DNA of 64,000 nucleotides, taken from NCBI GenBank assembly GCA_907163375.1, contig CAJQUW010015655.1:186001-250000 (forward strand), read 5' to 3'. The notes beneath the pieces were generated by a model. The model made no database searches, had not been told where the DNA came from, and saw only the letters and a list, made by a program, of their open reading frames with translations. The position numbers were made by a program, and so were the translations under genes. Source of the DNA: Prostheceraeus crozeri. Taxonomy: Eukaryota; Platyhelminthes; Polycladida; Euryleptidae. Within the stretch, counting starts at the first letter, position 1. Each line of letters begins with the position of its first letter. Shown piece after piece: positions 12,620 through 25,345 of this stretch.

Positions 12620-12728
12620 TTATCGCTACTTCTTTGCTTGAACACTGACTCTGTGCGAACTGTTCGTTGGCATCTTCTACTGCCTCTTGCATATTCTCTT
12701 GACTCCGTTCCTTTCTCTTCGGCTTCAT
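12620..12728 (-). pseudogene. Pogo-type transposase, first exon
   Basis: The ATG at 12728 opens MKPKRKERSQENMQEAVEDA and continues through QFAQSQCSSKEVAI to a donor A|gtaagt (last exon base 12620, phase 1). The spliced codon A+GT gives Ser, and the frame enters LRKVRIQRIAKAHS of the main exon exactly, so the 697-base intron is well supported. The basic N-terminus followed by an HTH fits pogo-family transposases. Confidence 0.75.
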
Positions 12729-13447
12729 GTCAGTACAGCTATCGAGGAATAGTGTAAAGAGAGAGAGAGAGGGGCAGCAGCCTCCTTATTATGGGATGTG
12801 AATAGACAAATCAGTCCGACGTCATCGTTGTTAATGACAACGACCATATCGACAGCAGGCATCATCAGCTCAATTATCTTGTTCTATTGTTTCTTGTTGG
12901 CACAGCACATCAAGGAGAATCTCTCGAGACTCTATCACTTCATATGACTCGAATTTATCAGAAAAAACTACATCAAAAGGATTTTTTATAAAACTGTCCA
13001 TAATTAGGCAAGTGGGGTCGTCATTCATTGAAAAAGTGTCCAAATTAGGCAAGCGGAGTTAAAGATGACAAAAAAATACACAAATTCCTCTAGAAGAAAA
13101 AGTACGCTACCTAGAAACATGCGACAAATTGCAAAAGAAACTTCAGAAATTTCTCTGTCAATTCATATAAAATACTTATGGAAAAGACTTAAGTTTGACT
13201 TCGCAATTGTACTCTGAACTTAAGGAATTTTTCGCCAATCCTTAGCTCTCACACACAAAGGAACGACTTTTTGGATGAAAATTGGTTCATGCAGGGGTGA
13301 TATTAATCACTTAGAAAATTTCTTTTCGAGGTTTATATACTAGAATGGCATAGAATACAGGTTGCGTCTTCGAAAATTTCAATTCCGCTGATCTTGACTT
13401 AGTAATATTCGAATTTTACTTAGAAGTGTCCAAATTAGGAAAGTTTA

Positions 13448-13795
13448 CCCTAAACGGTCATGATAATTTAGATCAAACTTCACAAGACGCTTTTGATGTT
13501 TATATTTTTTTCGATATATTGCGGGCCTGTCAAATGTGGTAAAAGCAAGCTATTGCAAAATTGCAGTTAAAATGAATTGCCATGATTGCTACGCAGTCAA
13601 CTTTCTTTCAAAAAAGGGAGCAATTCTAGATTTATGAATAATGACTCACCTCTCGTCCGGACGAACCGTGAAATCTCTCTGAGTCAAATACAATGACAGT
13701 TGTCTATCGAGCAGTGATTTTGTGATTTTGGTTGACGGAAAGATTATTGGAAAAATTAAAACCTTTTCCTATAGCGGCAATGAAATAGTTAGAAT
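13448..13795. other. No feature recognised
   Basis: Flank between the pogo-type element and the next inverted repeat. AT-rich, with no coding signal. Confidence 0.4.
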
Positions 13796-14043
13796 ATAAT
13801 AAAAATACCACACTGAATAAGATGTTTTTGAAAATTTAAAAAAAGATAAAGACATAACGTTTCGAGTGATGCTACAACCACTATCAAGTGAAAACATTAA
13901 AGTGGAATGTACAGAACGTTGACAGTGCGAAGCTCCAGCAGTTATCGAATATGAACGCTACTAACAAGTCGATTTGCGGTAAGTAGCCTACATCATGTTG
14001 ATAAAACCATCGTGATTCTTATTCAGTGTGGTAGTTTTATCAT
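13796..14043. repeat. Inverted repeat with a hammerhead-like core (Penelope-like terminus)
   Basis: The ends ataccacactgaataaga (from about 13805) and tcttattcagtgtggtag (to about 14034) are inverted copies. On the - strand, one arm is preceded by CACTTGATAGTGGTTGTAGC, then ATCACTCGAAACGTTATG (13858-13900). The order 'TGAt(g)A - GTG...CAC - CGAAAC' recalls the hammerhead ribozyme core that is established for Penelope-like elements, though CUGAUGA is imperfect here. There is no coding. It could be a solo terminus or a non-autonomous derivative. Confidence 0.45.
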
Positions 14044-16025
14044 ATTATTCCAAGCACAATTTTTAACGCATCCATCAAATAGTTAGAATCATAGGTGGCT
14101 ATCAATGTTATCCTGGCGGGAACGTCGCTTGCTAAATTTTTGATTTTGTGGCCATTATTTTTACTCATTTTCGTGATAAAACTATCGCAAAATGTGCAAG
14201 TCGCGCCTACATTTTTTTGTAAATGCATCTAAAATCCAAAGCTGCAGGTGGGGTGGGGAGTATAATTTGCCATAACCAATATAAATATTTATTTACTCTT
14301 TCGAGCTGATCGCCAATCTATGAAGTAGTGGCTATTGTAGAAACTAATTAGCAGTAGCTATAAGTAGTCCATATGGTAAAATATTAAAATCTCCATGAGA
14401 TTTTGTAGTAAATGCTGAAATGATTCAAATATTGGTTGTTCTAAATTCCAGAATGCCAGATATGTAGGTCTATGTAAATCTGTATTTACAACATCACGAA
14501 TGCATAGGCTATCATCAAAGACAGCCAGCAACTTCTATTCGGCACACAGATCGGCCGTATTTGACAATAAGTGCGGGAGAAATTAAGCCTCGGTAAGGAA
14601 GCCGAAATCAACGATAAGCTTACCGGTACTAGAGAAAAATAAGAGGCAAAATTAAAATGCGACGTAGAGCGCGAGCTATCACCGGCTAACATGCTAAAAT
14701 TATTATTGAACTGTAGCATGACATCAAGTAGTCGATACCAGCTTTTAGCAAGATGCGATCCGACAGAGATAAGCCAATTGCAATTTGAATAACAAATTAA
14801 AAAAATGTTTGTTCTAAAGTAAATTGATATGCTCATTGACTTACATGCTGTTATGAAACGTGCTGGCATAGGTACGCACTTCCTTTCTTGAGTCAGTTTA
14901 AAATATTCTGTAAATCGAAGTTATTCACATCATTTTTATTGAAAAATGCCAGAATAAAATGCTGAATAGCCTGAGCTCACTATTGTAGCAACTTTAGAGA
15001 TGCAAACATTGACCATATATGACCCCTACTTTCAAATGCTACTTTTTTATCTAAGTTGGAACAAGGATTCACCCTAATTTACATCTACATTTCAAACATC
15101 TGGAGATATGAATGTTTAACAGAAGACCTAATTTAACACATCTAAATTAAGCTGCCGATACAACAACTTTTTCGAATGACATCAGACATAAAAAAACGCT
15201 ATTGGGATTTAACAAGACGATTCCAAATGTGTTTATCAATTTACCGACAAAATGGGATAACCAAGCTATCAGAATGGAGATCAACTTGTGCACAATCAAT
15301 GACATAATTCTATATTGAATTCTAAAATGTACAAATATGATTTTAAACGAAACTTCAAAGTTTGCCTGCATTATTCCGACAGGGCTATATGGCAGGCTAA
15401 TTACTATTGATGATAATTATCCTTTACAGCACGAAGAGGTAGGCCTACCTACAGCAATAAACGTGATTAATAAAGCTTCTGCCATTTATCAGTGATACAC
15501 GAAACCTAACGTAACCCGTCAAGTTACAGTTGAATATTCCCTGATTCCCTGATGGTGAGTGAAAAGATTGCTTCATTTCAACATGTATATTCATATATCA
15601 ATGTCAAAAGAAAACGTTTTTTCAACAATTGCACTTTCTCAGGACGGAATTCTTGCCATTGATGCATCGAGTAAGGAAAGAGAATGGATGTTCCACATTT
15701 ATCACAGTGTTGCTGATCAGATATAATACAAATGAGTAGAGACAAATCTAAAACAGCCGTATTTACGGATGATGGTCAGGCAATATCCACATTTGTTGCC
15801 GAGGATTGTCACAACAAAAAATACACCAAAACCTTAGACAAATTGCAATGAAGCGAATGCATACTTGATGCATACATGCGACTCCAACATAAAGCAATTT
15901 TTAATTCAACGAGCAGATTTATATAATGAGATCGCGTGTACTTGTTTAAGTAAACGAAAATTTCATTGAGAAAATGCGTATCAAAGTAGGTACACTTCTC
16001 CTTTAACAGCACTTCAAGTTATCAA
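14044..16025. other. No gene recognised
   Basis: The 127-codon frame at 14486-14869 (-) lacks any domain or splice context. No repeat ends are visible. Confidence 0.4.
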
Positions 16026-16031
16026 TTCAAT

Positions 16032-16608
16032 CCTGGTTTTTTTTTAATTTTTCAGACCACATGCACTCTGGCATCTTGGGCCCAAAATCAACATGCCAAT
16101 TCATAAATTAACATGCCATTGCCAGCACAAACTATTGCAATTTCTCTTGTAAAAGTACAAACTTGTCTTCTTTTACTTACGCAATAAGTACGCTCTTAAC
16201 TCAAATCGGCTTATAGAGGAGGCCGGAGGAATATGAGTATCAGAGCAATATGAGCAGTTTTCACTCTTTTTGCTGTAACAGATCTACATGTAATACTCAA
16301 CATACTTCAAAACCGATAAAAAGGTAGCTCTTAACATCTTCTCTAATTGTGTCTCACGGCTGTGTATTAGAGAACATCGGACACACCGACACACGCGTGC
16401 TCGTAATACTTCGTCCAATCGCACGCGCTTTTGTCATCACTGTAGTAACGACAATGACAATGACAATTTAAAAGGCAAGAAAGTTCAGAACTATTCTCTA
16501 AAACATGTGAAAAACTGACATGCCAGCTGGCCTGTAAATCTCAAAATCGACATGCCAATTTCATAACCGACATGCCATGGCATGTGTATGGCATGTAAAA
16601 AAATCCAG
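16032..16608. mobile_element. MITE with 6-bp target duplication
   Basis: The left end CCTGGTTTTTTTTT and the right end AAAAAAATCCAGG are inverted, and both are flanked by TTCAAT (16026-16031 and 16609-16614). Inside, both ends carry repeated ACATGCCA motifs (16098-16120 and 16515-16595), with an ATGCCATGGCAT palindrome near the right end. No coding. The superfamily is not determined. Confidence 0.7.
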
Positions 16609-16746
16609 GTTCAATCCTTTAACATTAGAAAATTAAGAAAATGTGAAGTAAACTACCCTTATTTTTCAATTAGTGGTCAAGTCTGTGTCGTTTCAAATGC
16701 AGAAAGTCATGGACGACCAATGGTGGTGCAAGCGATGATTGATAAG

Positions 16747-17483
16747 TAGACCCCTGCGCCGCCGGCAAACGCTGCCGCCGTCGGTCACTTCTTCGGCCGG
16801 CGGAGACATTTTTCGTTTTATTTTATGGATTAACTGTCTCCACTGCATCTCTAACTGGAACTTAGGAACATATCGTTTGCTCCTGAGGAAAAGTCCAAAT
16901 ATACTTTCTAGTTGGGTATAACCAAGAGAGCAGCCCTACATTCTGACAGGAACAAAGTTGACGGTGAATAAGCTTGTATGGGTTTCGATCGGTCAAGCTG
17001 TAACATTTTCACTTTGCTAGAATTCAGGTGTACGATGTACATGTATATTACGTGTACTGCACAGTAATGAAGCCGTGATGTCATACAAATAATTCATCGG
17101 TTCCTCAGCTTTATATAAGGGCGTCGTATTTATGTTAATTGCACAATTGTTGTTTAATTAAGAACCCTTAGTTGATAAAGAGCAACTTCCGTGAATTGTA
17201 CCGACTGGGTAGGCTGTATATATATGCATCACAATATTTTCAGATGGTGAATATTTACCGAATTCTTCTGTACTAATTTTGATCAGTAATGAGATTTAGA
17301 CTATCCGTTTTTTCCGATTAAGCGAAGGATAGCGATGAATAGGCCTATACTTAGATACTAAGGAGAGATCCAACTTCTAATCTCATGAACTCAACAGATG
17401 TACGCCGATAAACGCCGCCGACGGTGACTTCGGTGGAATCAAACGCCACCGCCGATAAAAAAATATATCGGCGCAGGGGTCTA
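16747..17483. mobile_element. GC-ended MITE, TA-flanked
   Basis: The termini GACCCCTGCGCCG (from 16749) and CGGCGCAGGGGTC (to 17481) are perfect inverted repeats between TA dinucleotides, followed by related GC-rich blocks (gccgccgtcggtcacttc / cgccgccgacggtgacttc). The AT-rich interior has no coding frame of note. Size and TA flank fit a non-autonomous Tc1/mariner-type element. Confidence 0.7.
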
Positions 17484-17689
17484 TTAACAAGGATACGATG
17501 CATGTTAAGTCTAGTAGGACATTAACACCCTCCTGGTAAAAAATTGTAACTATGCATCATGGAGGGTTTTTGAAATTATCTAGCTAACTGAAACTTCATT
17601 GACGTTGATAAAATACGAATCAGAGGATATTTTCTTACGTCTCCCAAGAACTTTGCTGTGAAAATTGCCAAAGAAGTGTGTGAAAATTT

Positions 17690-18235
17690 CCAACTTCTCG
17701 GATGCAAATTCATTATAGAGAGCGCGACACCATGCGTGATTCAAATGACAAGTAAAGAAAATCACCACCAGATAAGCGAGTAAAATTAGCATGCGACAGA
17801 TATTCATCAAGGTCAAGCAACCGGCTAAAAGTAAATAAAAGCAATATTCACACACCAATGGTCACAAATATGAAAGTAAGGATGAAGAGATTTCAATTCA
17901 AGACCTTTACAGCCATTCATTAAAGGATATATCAGATATGTTGTTTATGTACCGGGTATATCAGAAATTCTGACCCTAGCCTTTTAATGAATGGTTGTAG
18001 AATAGAATTGAAATCACTTTTACTGTAATTAATGCCCTTCATCTTTACTCTTATATTTGTAACCAGTAGTCTGTGAATATTGCCTTTATTTACTTTAAGC
18101 CGTTTGCATGCTGATTTTACTCGTTTATTGGAACACTGGCGGCGATTTTCTTAGCTTGACAATTGAATCACGCATGAACAAGTCGCAAGCCGAAATGTCG
18201 CGCTCTGTATCATACATTCGCATCCAAGAAATTGG
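17690..18235. repeat. Foldback structure with ~220-bp arms
   Basis: Sequence around 17690-17905 (gagcgcgacaccatgcgtga, gagtaaaattagcatgc, gcaatattcacacac) returns inverted at about 17998-18235 (tgaatattgcctttattta, gcatgctgattttactcg, tcacgcatgaac, gtcgcgctc). The loop itself contains a smaller pair, cattcattaaaggat / ttttaatgaatgg. The 92-codon frame here (17580-17858, -) is repeat sequence, not a gene. Confidence 0.65.
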
Positions 18236-18302
18236 CATTCACCATACTTCGGATACGTGGAGAAATTCCTTGATATCAACTTTGCTGTGTTCTAAAGCAT
18301 AA

Positions 18303-21300
18303 TTTTCTGAAAAAAGCTGCAATCAATGTTTTTCGTAGTTTGTAGACCAAAATTAAATTTCAACTTCGCTTTGATGACTGGCAATTTCTCATTGCTTTAG
18401 TTTCCATTGCAATGCCATTTAATGACTTAAGTGGGTTAATGAAATCAACAATGTCCAAGACAACAATGTCGCATCATTTTAAGTCATCGAACTTATCAAA
18501 AAATATCAAAATTTAAGCATCAAATAGATGATTCACACGCGTCGATTTTGCAATGTATTATTGCAACCTCTGGATTATTAATCGGGCTCGTTCTATGACT
18601 TGAACTGTTGTCTTTGCACAATGAATCAAAATGCATAATGTTTCGCGATAAAAGAGAAAACGTATTTTCAAAAATTGTTTCACACAAAAGGAAGCGATTA
18701 TGCTGTAACAGATAAGTGGCAAAATATCAACACCTAATTTGTGATTCAAACACATCTAAAAGGGGTTTAAATGGACCAAGAGGCAGTTCACGTCGGCGAA
18801 TTTCATTTATCTCCATTTAAAACTCCCCACAATTCATCTTACATACCATATTTTTTCAAATAGTAACTCCTACACAGGTCAAAACTGTAGTTATTGACTG
18901 CGGCTACTGATCGAGCATTTTTTTAAAAGTTGTAACCGACTATCTATTATTTTAACTGGCACTTTTTATTATTAGAATTAGGAGTTTTATGAATGTGCTT
19001 TTAATCGATATTTCTATTTTGCTACCTACCGTATTCATTAACAAAAAATTAGCCGGCTGAAATAGCATGGATTGAATCCTTTGGATTAAAATCTATGGAT
19101 GAATTATTCATAGATCTATCCATATTCAGTCTATGGATTTTATATTCAGCAGCATATTTGAATTACTGTATTTTACACCAACAATACCAACACAATATAC
19201 AGTCGCTATACATACTTTGATGATAATCTACAAGGAGGCTTATTGAAATGAGCAAATTACTTAGAAAGTAATGATGATTAATGCGCTTATATCTCGTCAA
19301 AGTAATTTTGAATTGGCGGTCTGTAATTCATTCACAATATACAATTTGATTTTCGTAGTCTTTAACTCCACATAAATTCCCTCATAACAGTCTATTTTCT
19401 ATTGTGCTCACAGAATTAGATTCATCTGCGCGCGCGGATTCCGTTTCTAGAATGGAAGTAACATCGAAATGGCACATCACAGAATTAGACAACTTGCTCC
19501 TTCTCAAATGGATAATTCGGGTATCGCCTACTATTAGAAATGGCAAACAAAAAGCAGTCAGCAGGTTTAAGACACCAGAGCCAGTGCGTGGCGTGCGTGC
19601 GCATTTCGGACACACCAAAACACACATCGCTGTCTGGCTACATTCAGTGCATATAGTGAGGAATGCTGAGAGGAGGATGATGAAATTATCAAGTGAACCA
19701 ATTTTCGTGCGCCTGCTATTTTCTTTGATTATGATAGGAGCGACCAACGTTATCGAGAAAACTTGTGCGCAATAATCTGAATCCTTCGAATGTGAAGGAA
19801 TCGTGGCAATCGAAGCACTTTGCCGGAATTCACAGTAATCCGCAAGCGACGCACGACTTTTTCCTACCTCTGTGAGGCATTAGGAATTCCTTGTTGTCCA
19901 CTTAGTAAGTTCTAGCATGTGCCATCGTTTTGAATTAGGCTTCACTTCTGGCAAACTGAAAGAGTAAAGCAATCTAATTCTGTGGTTGTGCTCTTCCGCA
20001 TTCATACTTAACAATTGACATTCATCTATGCCTGTTGAAAGATGTAGAACTCACCACTGCTTGTTCTAGGGGTGGCCATTAATCGCAGGCGGCTACTATT
20101 TGAGGAAGGCTTCTTTTCGAGGAAATACGGAATATACAAAATATATTTGCCTCTTACGTAGGTCTGTTGCAGGAAATCAGTTGCTGAAATAGGGTTGTAA
20201 TCATTCATGAAATAATTTCACCAAGCTGAACCACGTACGTCTATTATGCAAGTGCATCACAACAAATACCAAATTATTGTATAAAAAGTTTGAGATACCT
20301 TTTCTTGTGCGAGTAATTATCTCAAATAGCATTGCTCTTTTCCAAAATTTCCAGATTGTAAATATCGGTTGAATTATTGATAGACATTTTGTAATCTTTG
20401 AATGTCTTTAGTCAAGGGACTGATTCAGTCATTATTTGCGATAGCATGACCGAAATTGACTGCTTTGATCGATGTAAAAAGCATATCCAGAAGGAAATTA
20501 CTGCAAGCACATTACAGAATTTCCGAAATATCAAGCAACTGCTACTCATAGTTTTATCGTTTGTTCAAAAACAATCGAAGGGACAACTCTTTCTAAACAT
20601 GAATTTGGATATTGTGGTATTAAACAAATTAGTTATGGTGTGCATCTAAAAATACAGTGTGATCATGAAGTCACTGTGGGATTACAATTCACTATACATG
20701 AAAAGTGAATGAGTTTATACGATAACTACTTATGAAAATGAAAAGAGCATGACTTAAAGTTTTGTTTTATGATATGAAAAGACCGGCTGAATTCAATGTG
20801 AGGTTTTCGAGTTGTTAGGATGAAAAAGGCATTATAAAGCCATTATATGATCATTGTCATCAAGCACCAAATGTATGAATTGCATGCACTCACATTGTGC
20901 ACACAAGTAACGCAGCTACGTCTTCTTTGTGAGGAAATTCTGGCATATGACACTGCAACCAATCAGGATTCTCCTGTTGTTCTTTCCCCCGAAAGAATCT
21001 TTAATTCGACAGACTTTTTAAGTGACTGAAAACAGTTCCAAAGTGTATGTTCAGCTGCGCATGTTGTTCTTTTGATGGCAAAATTTGAATCCGTAAACCG
21101 TGTTAGAAGAGAATTAAAGCTTGAGAAAAGTGGAGTTTTACGAAAGTTTTCATTTAGAATTGAAATGATCCATGGACAGGAGGTAATTATATGAAATACA
21201 TGTATTTTTATCGGTTAAAATATTTAATTGAATTTAATTTGAATTTGGCAAATTAAATAAGTTGATAATACAATTTTATGTTTTACTCATTAAATTTATG

Positions 21301-23652
21301 ATATTGGTTAATACTTCATTCTTATATACACCCTCTAGGAGACTTTGAACTCTATTATATTTGGCAATTAAACCCTACAGCGACTTTATGATCACCCTGT
21401 ACAATGCGGCATCTATTCCAAGAGAGGCAGTAAATACAAGTGCCTAGCATCCCTTACAAACACCGGCAAACGATTCAACAGCCACATTTAGTGAGATTCT
21501 TCTGAAAAATACCTCAAGAACCATGCAGAATTAATCATATATGTATTTCATCGGCTGAATCTGACATATAAATCGAAATAAATTTGCGGAGGTTGAGGTA
21601 GCATAACATGATGTTATGTTATTACACCTGTGTTCTATTATTATATTATTCTAGCTTTAAAAGCTAGCATGGATGACCTGATTGATTCTCCATTGATAGG
21701 CCATAATTTCCTTTCCAGTTTTGCCGATACAAATTGTATTCAAGAAACATTGCCTGAGTTGTTTCTCAAGCCTCAAGATGTTGAACCTTTGACACATATC
21801 TGAACAATGTATCTATATGAAGGAGTGAAACAATTCTTGGTCATAATTCACATTACTGGACAAAACAAGTTTACAGATCACAAGTAGACATAAACAACAA
21901 TGATAGCTAAAAAGCATGCAATCATCATGCGATCTACGTTCTACTTACAGTGTAAAGAAAAATAACGTCACAATAATTAGTCCTCAATAGCAGAGCCTTA
22001 TCTCTACATAAGCATTAATCGCAGAGTAGATATTTATTTCGAGTTTCACCTCCATGATGGACTCGATGCAACATGTACAAAACTGCCAATAAGGCAGCAT
22101 CAGTCGAGTAGTATTAAAAAGTGTGTATAGTGGACAAATTTGAGACAAATTTAAAATTGCTTCAATAATTTTTGAATATAAGAAATGAATCTTCCGCATC
22201 AAACTGAATCCTCAACGACAGCTACGATCTTGTCAAGAACGAGACTCTAACTCAATCTCTACTCCCTACTGCATGCATTTAATCTGAAGCACATCCACAG
22301 AATTTACAATACATGCAATACATGTACATCTGCTCAGACGTACTTTCGTTAAGCATTGTAGATTTTGCAATCTTCATATGCTCCAAAATTCCTTAGCTGT
22401 TGTTGCAGTAAAAGGTCATAGTAAAGTCTACCGGAGAATTAGCTGCCTCAACAATAATTTTGAAACTTATAAAAGCGACTTCGGTGTCACTGAACTGCAG
22501 ATTTTCGGGCATAAAAGATAAAATGAGATTGCCAGTTTGAGTCAGTTCAGTTGTTTGTGTTCTCGGATCCCAAATAGTTAAGCTTTGTTTTCTAGAAAAA
22601 ATGCGACAATGTATTCTAAAATGTAATTCCCCCTTTATTGTAATAGAATCATTTTCACTACGTCTTAAAATTAATGTATGAAAAATTATTCTCTATATAA
22701 TTTGGTGCACAAATGCGATTCCCAGCGTTCAAATACAGAATGTATCTACTTGTCACTTTCCAAAGAATTTAATAGCCACCAGATTCAATAGGCCAAATCA
22801 TGTTTATTCAATATTGAGGGGTTTCAATTTTCACGAAGCTACCTACAATCCACTGACAGAACTTCGATACCTAAAATGCTCTAAAATTCTATCTTTCCGA
22901 CAATACGATGTCTGAGATATCACCAAATAGTTTGGTCCTTCTTCAGATTACCGAAGTTGCTGTGAATATATTCTAATTATCGTTCAGCACAATTCTTCGG
23001 TTTATGCAACAACTTCACAGCACGCCTATCAAAATTAAGTGCTCTTTGAAATGGAATGTTAAATCACTGCTGAATAGTTCAAAACGTCTATTGAGAAAAA
23101 TAGGATATCTGTACAAGTTACCATGATGAATGAGCTGAAAGCATACAAACACCTCAGAGTGATTGTTCACTTCTTCTTCTTCGAATGATTCTTTAAAACT
23201 TCCGCATTTCAGTTGGGGAAATAACCTGAAATTAAAATTTCTGAATTGATCGGTAGGTTTAAATAAGAATTTCAATGCACATTTTTTGAATATTTCGTTT
23301 AAACAACGAATATCCGTAACATCAGGATATCTGTGAGCTTAAGTGTATTTCACTTTAATCTATTTATTTGAATGTCACTATGAAAGTTCCAGGAATACGA
23401 TAACAAAATTCACTACCATTTTGTTATATACATATGATAATTTAAGAAAAAAGGAAATAACGAAAAATGGTAAAAAACTGAAAATAAAGGACAATTTTCG
23501 AAAAAGCGGAAAATAAAGGAAATAGCGGAACTCTGGGTACCATGACTACTGATTGAAAGATAAGCACATCAAGTTGTGTTTCGACCCATACCTTTTCGAT
23601 AGTAGACAAGTTTATGAAACCATGTTGACTGCTGTTGACGGGAGGTAGTTTT
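18303..23652. other. Long gene-poor stretch
   Basis: Over 5 kb with no recognisable exon. The longest frames (19404-19775 + and 19382-19747 -) overlap on opposite strands and show no domain. Frames at 20398-20649 and 20847-21029 are likewise unremarkable. A perfect short palindrome ctagctttaaaagctag lies at about 21651-21667. A distal exon of an unknown gene cannot be excluded. Confidence 0.4.
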
Positions 23653-23857
23653 TGTACGTCATTTCCAAAAAACAATTTTGTTCGTCTCCCCGGGCTTTTT
23701 ATTGCAAGAAGTTAAGATAAAAACAAGTAGGTTACTTACAATTTATTGTAAATTTTATTGGTTTTATTGTAAATAGCCTACTTGTTTTTATCTTAACTTC
23801 TTGCAATAAAAAGCCCGGGGAGACGAACAAAATTGTTTTTTGGCAATGACGTAAAAA
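23653..23857. repeat. Near-perfect hairpin, ~80-bp arms
   Basis: The left arm carries ttttgttcgtctccccgggc, then ttgcaagaagttaagataaa, then caagtaggttactt. The right arm is its inverse (aagcccggggagacgaacaa) with only a few mismatches; the loop is about 35 bp of AT-rich sequence. It looks like a young palindromic MITE or foldback insertion. Confidence 0.7.
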
Positions 23858-24149
23858 GTTTATGAAAATATGAATATCCTACATTTGTCAAAATTGAGTT
23901 GACATTCAATCTCGCATCATAAAGGAGCCTCATCTCATTCGAGATTCGAGAACTCACATTCACAGTGATGAAATGATCGAAATTCATATCGTTTTCTAAA
24001 AATATATGACATAGCTTCAACGTGGAAGGAGTCTCGGATGCAGTGATACCTTCCAGGTATGTGACGGGAATTGACATAGTGCCGAGTAGTCAAACAAAGA
24101 GACAAAGGTCTTCTCAAGTGCCTCGATCTGTTCCGCGGAAGCGAGAAGC

Positions 24150-24435
24150 TTGAGTGAATAGACAGCTGCCAAATGAATGGTCCCTCTCTGATCAACGGCT
24201 TCATCTAGTGTTGATCGATGCGAAAGGAAAGAGAATGATTATGGGCGAACCAACCGTTCCCTGGGAAGTGAACGTTGAGGATGCCGATAAGAGGAAAGTT
24301 GCCAAATATGAAGAACTTGCCGAAGGGATTCAGAAACAAGGCTGGAAATGTGAGCTCATGCCCTTTGAAGTGGGATGCCGCGGTTTCGTTTGCAACTTAA
24401 AAGTTTCGCTTCCCATTGACGCTGAACTTAGCTAA
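24150..24435 (+). pseudogene. Retroelement fragment ('TVPWE...GCRGF' segment)
   Basis: The frame contains LVLIDAKGKRMIMGEPTVPW, 'RKVAKYEELAEGIQKQGWK' and FEVGCRGFV. The pattern 'rpDlvl......m.ELTVPWE...eRK..KYeeLv....kGW......EVGCRGF' is one I recall from sequence that follows a reverse transcriptase in invertebrate retroelement-derived proteins. Its acidic/TVPWE arrangement is reminiscent of a restriction-like nuclease core. It is an isolated fossil piece without a visible reverse transcriptase, and the family is unresolved. Confidence 0.45.
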
Positions 24436-24439
24436 AAAT

Positions 24440-25172
24440 ATGTCGAATATTATTGCTGAGTACGGTAACAATTAACTTTAATATTCCTCATGCAAACATG
24501 ATGTGTGATTTCGTCTCCTTGCAGAAGCTCTATGTTATACAATGAACCTACATCTTGAAAATATCGTAGTACTGAAGGCTCATGGAAATATATTTAAGGA
24601 CATAATTTTAAAAAACTATATTTCAGATAAACAGACTGACAAAAATCTTTTTGAGACCCTATTCTGACCGGAAAAAGTAGAAAATAGTATACTTTTTTTC
24701 TTAAAAATAAAAACAAGAAATTTTTTGTAAATCTTTAAAAAAAAGATCAAACAAGCATGTGAACAAGATTATCAATCATACACGAGATACCGATTTTGTA
24801 ACTTCCTCTTATATTGCCCTTCAAACTGCGCATTATGATGCAAGCTATGATATGATTATGTTCAAGCAAAGGAGATTATCATGTTATTTGAGCAAATCAT
24901 TGTTTACTTTTCTTCCTTTTTCTCCTTGACACAATTTAGTGCTTATTTTTCACTGCTTTATAATCAAAAAGTCAATGAATGGATATACACTTATCAGTGG
25001 CGCAGTCTCCGTGCTTGCTATCAGATTTTCAAGATTTGCAGCACTGATGATATATTCATGTAGTACATACAAACTATTTATAAAGAAAGGGTTCTAGATG
25101 CATAAAATCATTTAATGGTAGGTACGGTCGCAAGAAGCAATCCATCCAACTCTATTATTGTCCGACATTAAC
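24440..25172. other. No feature recognised
   Basis: AT-rich, with no domain-bearing frame and no repeat ends seen. Confidence 0.4.
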
Positions 25173-25345
25173 CGGCGCAGTGACCTTGTGGTAGCGTGTT
25201 CGATATACCTCAAGAAAATCAGAATTCAAACCTTTCAGTTAAAATAGGTGCAGTTTGCATTCTCGCAAAACACTCAACACCAATGAATCCCACATCTCCA
25301 TCAAGCGGCTCAAGATCTTGAAGAAATGCAATAAAAGAGAATGAA
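25173..25345 (+). repeat. tRNA-derived SINE, diverged copy
   Basis: The A-box-like 'cgcagtgaccttgtggtagc' and a weak B box (agaattcaaac) are followed by 'taaaataggtgcagtttgca'. The same head and body order occurs at 39641-39795, which establishes a family. It is more decayed than that copy. Confidence 0.6.

Larger units (their letters stand above)
9841..13447 (-). mobile_element. Pogo-type DNA transposon (Tc1/mariner superfamily), full length, broken
   Basis: The termini AACTTTCCTAATTCGGACAC (from 9843) and GTGTCCAAATTAGGAAAGTT (to 13445) are inverted repeats, flanked by TA at 9841-9842 and 13446-13447 as expected for Tc1/mariner insertion. Related motifs of the form cttgcctaatttggacac occur three more times inside the left end (9897-9960) and twice inside the right end (12994-13012 and 13036-13053, inverted), which suggests clustered transposase-binding sites. 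The single transposase gene runs leftward. Total length is about 3.6 kb. Confidence 0.85.

Noticed and set aside
19382-19775. Overlapping opposite-strand frames of about 120 codons
   Set aside because: They mirror each other, show no domain, splice signals or coding composition, and lie in a gene-poor stretch.
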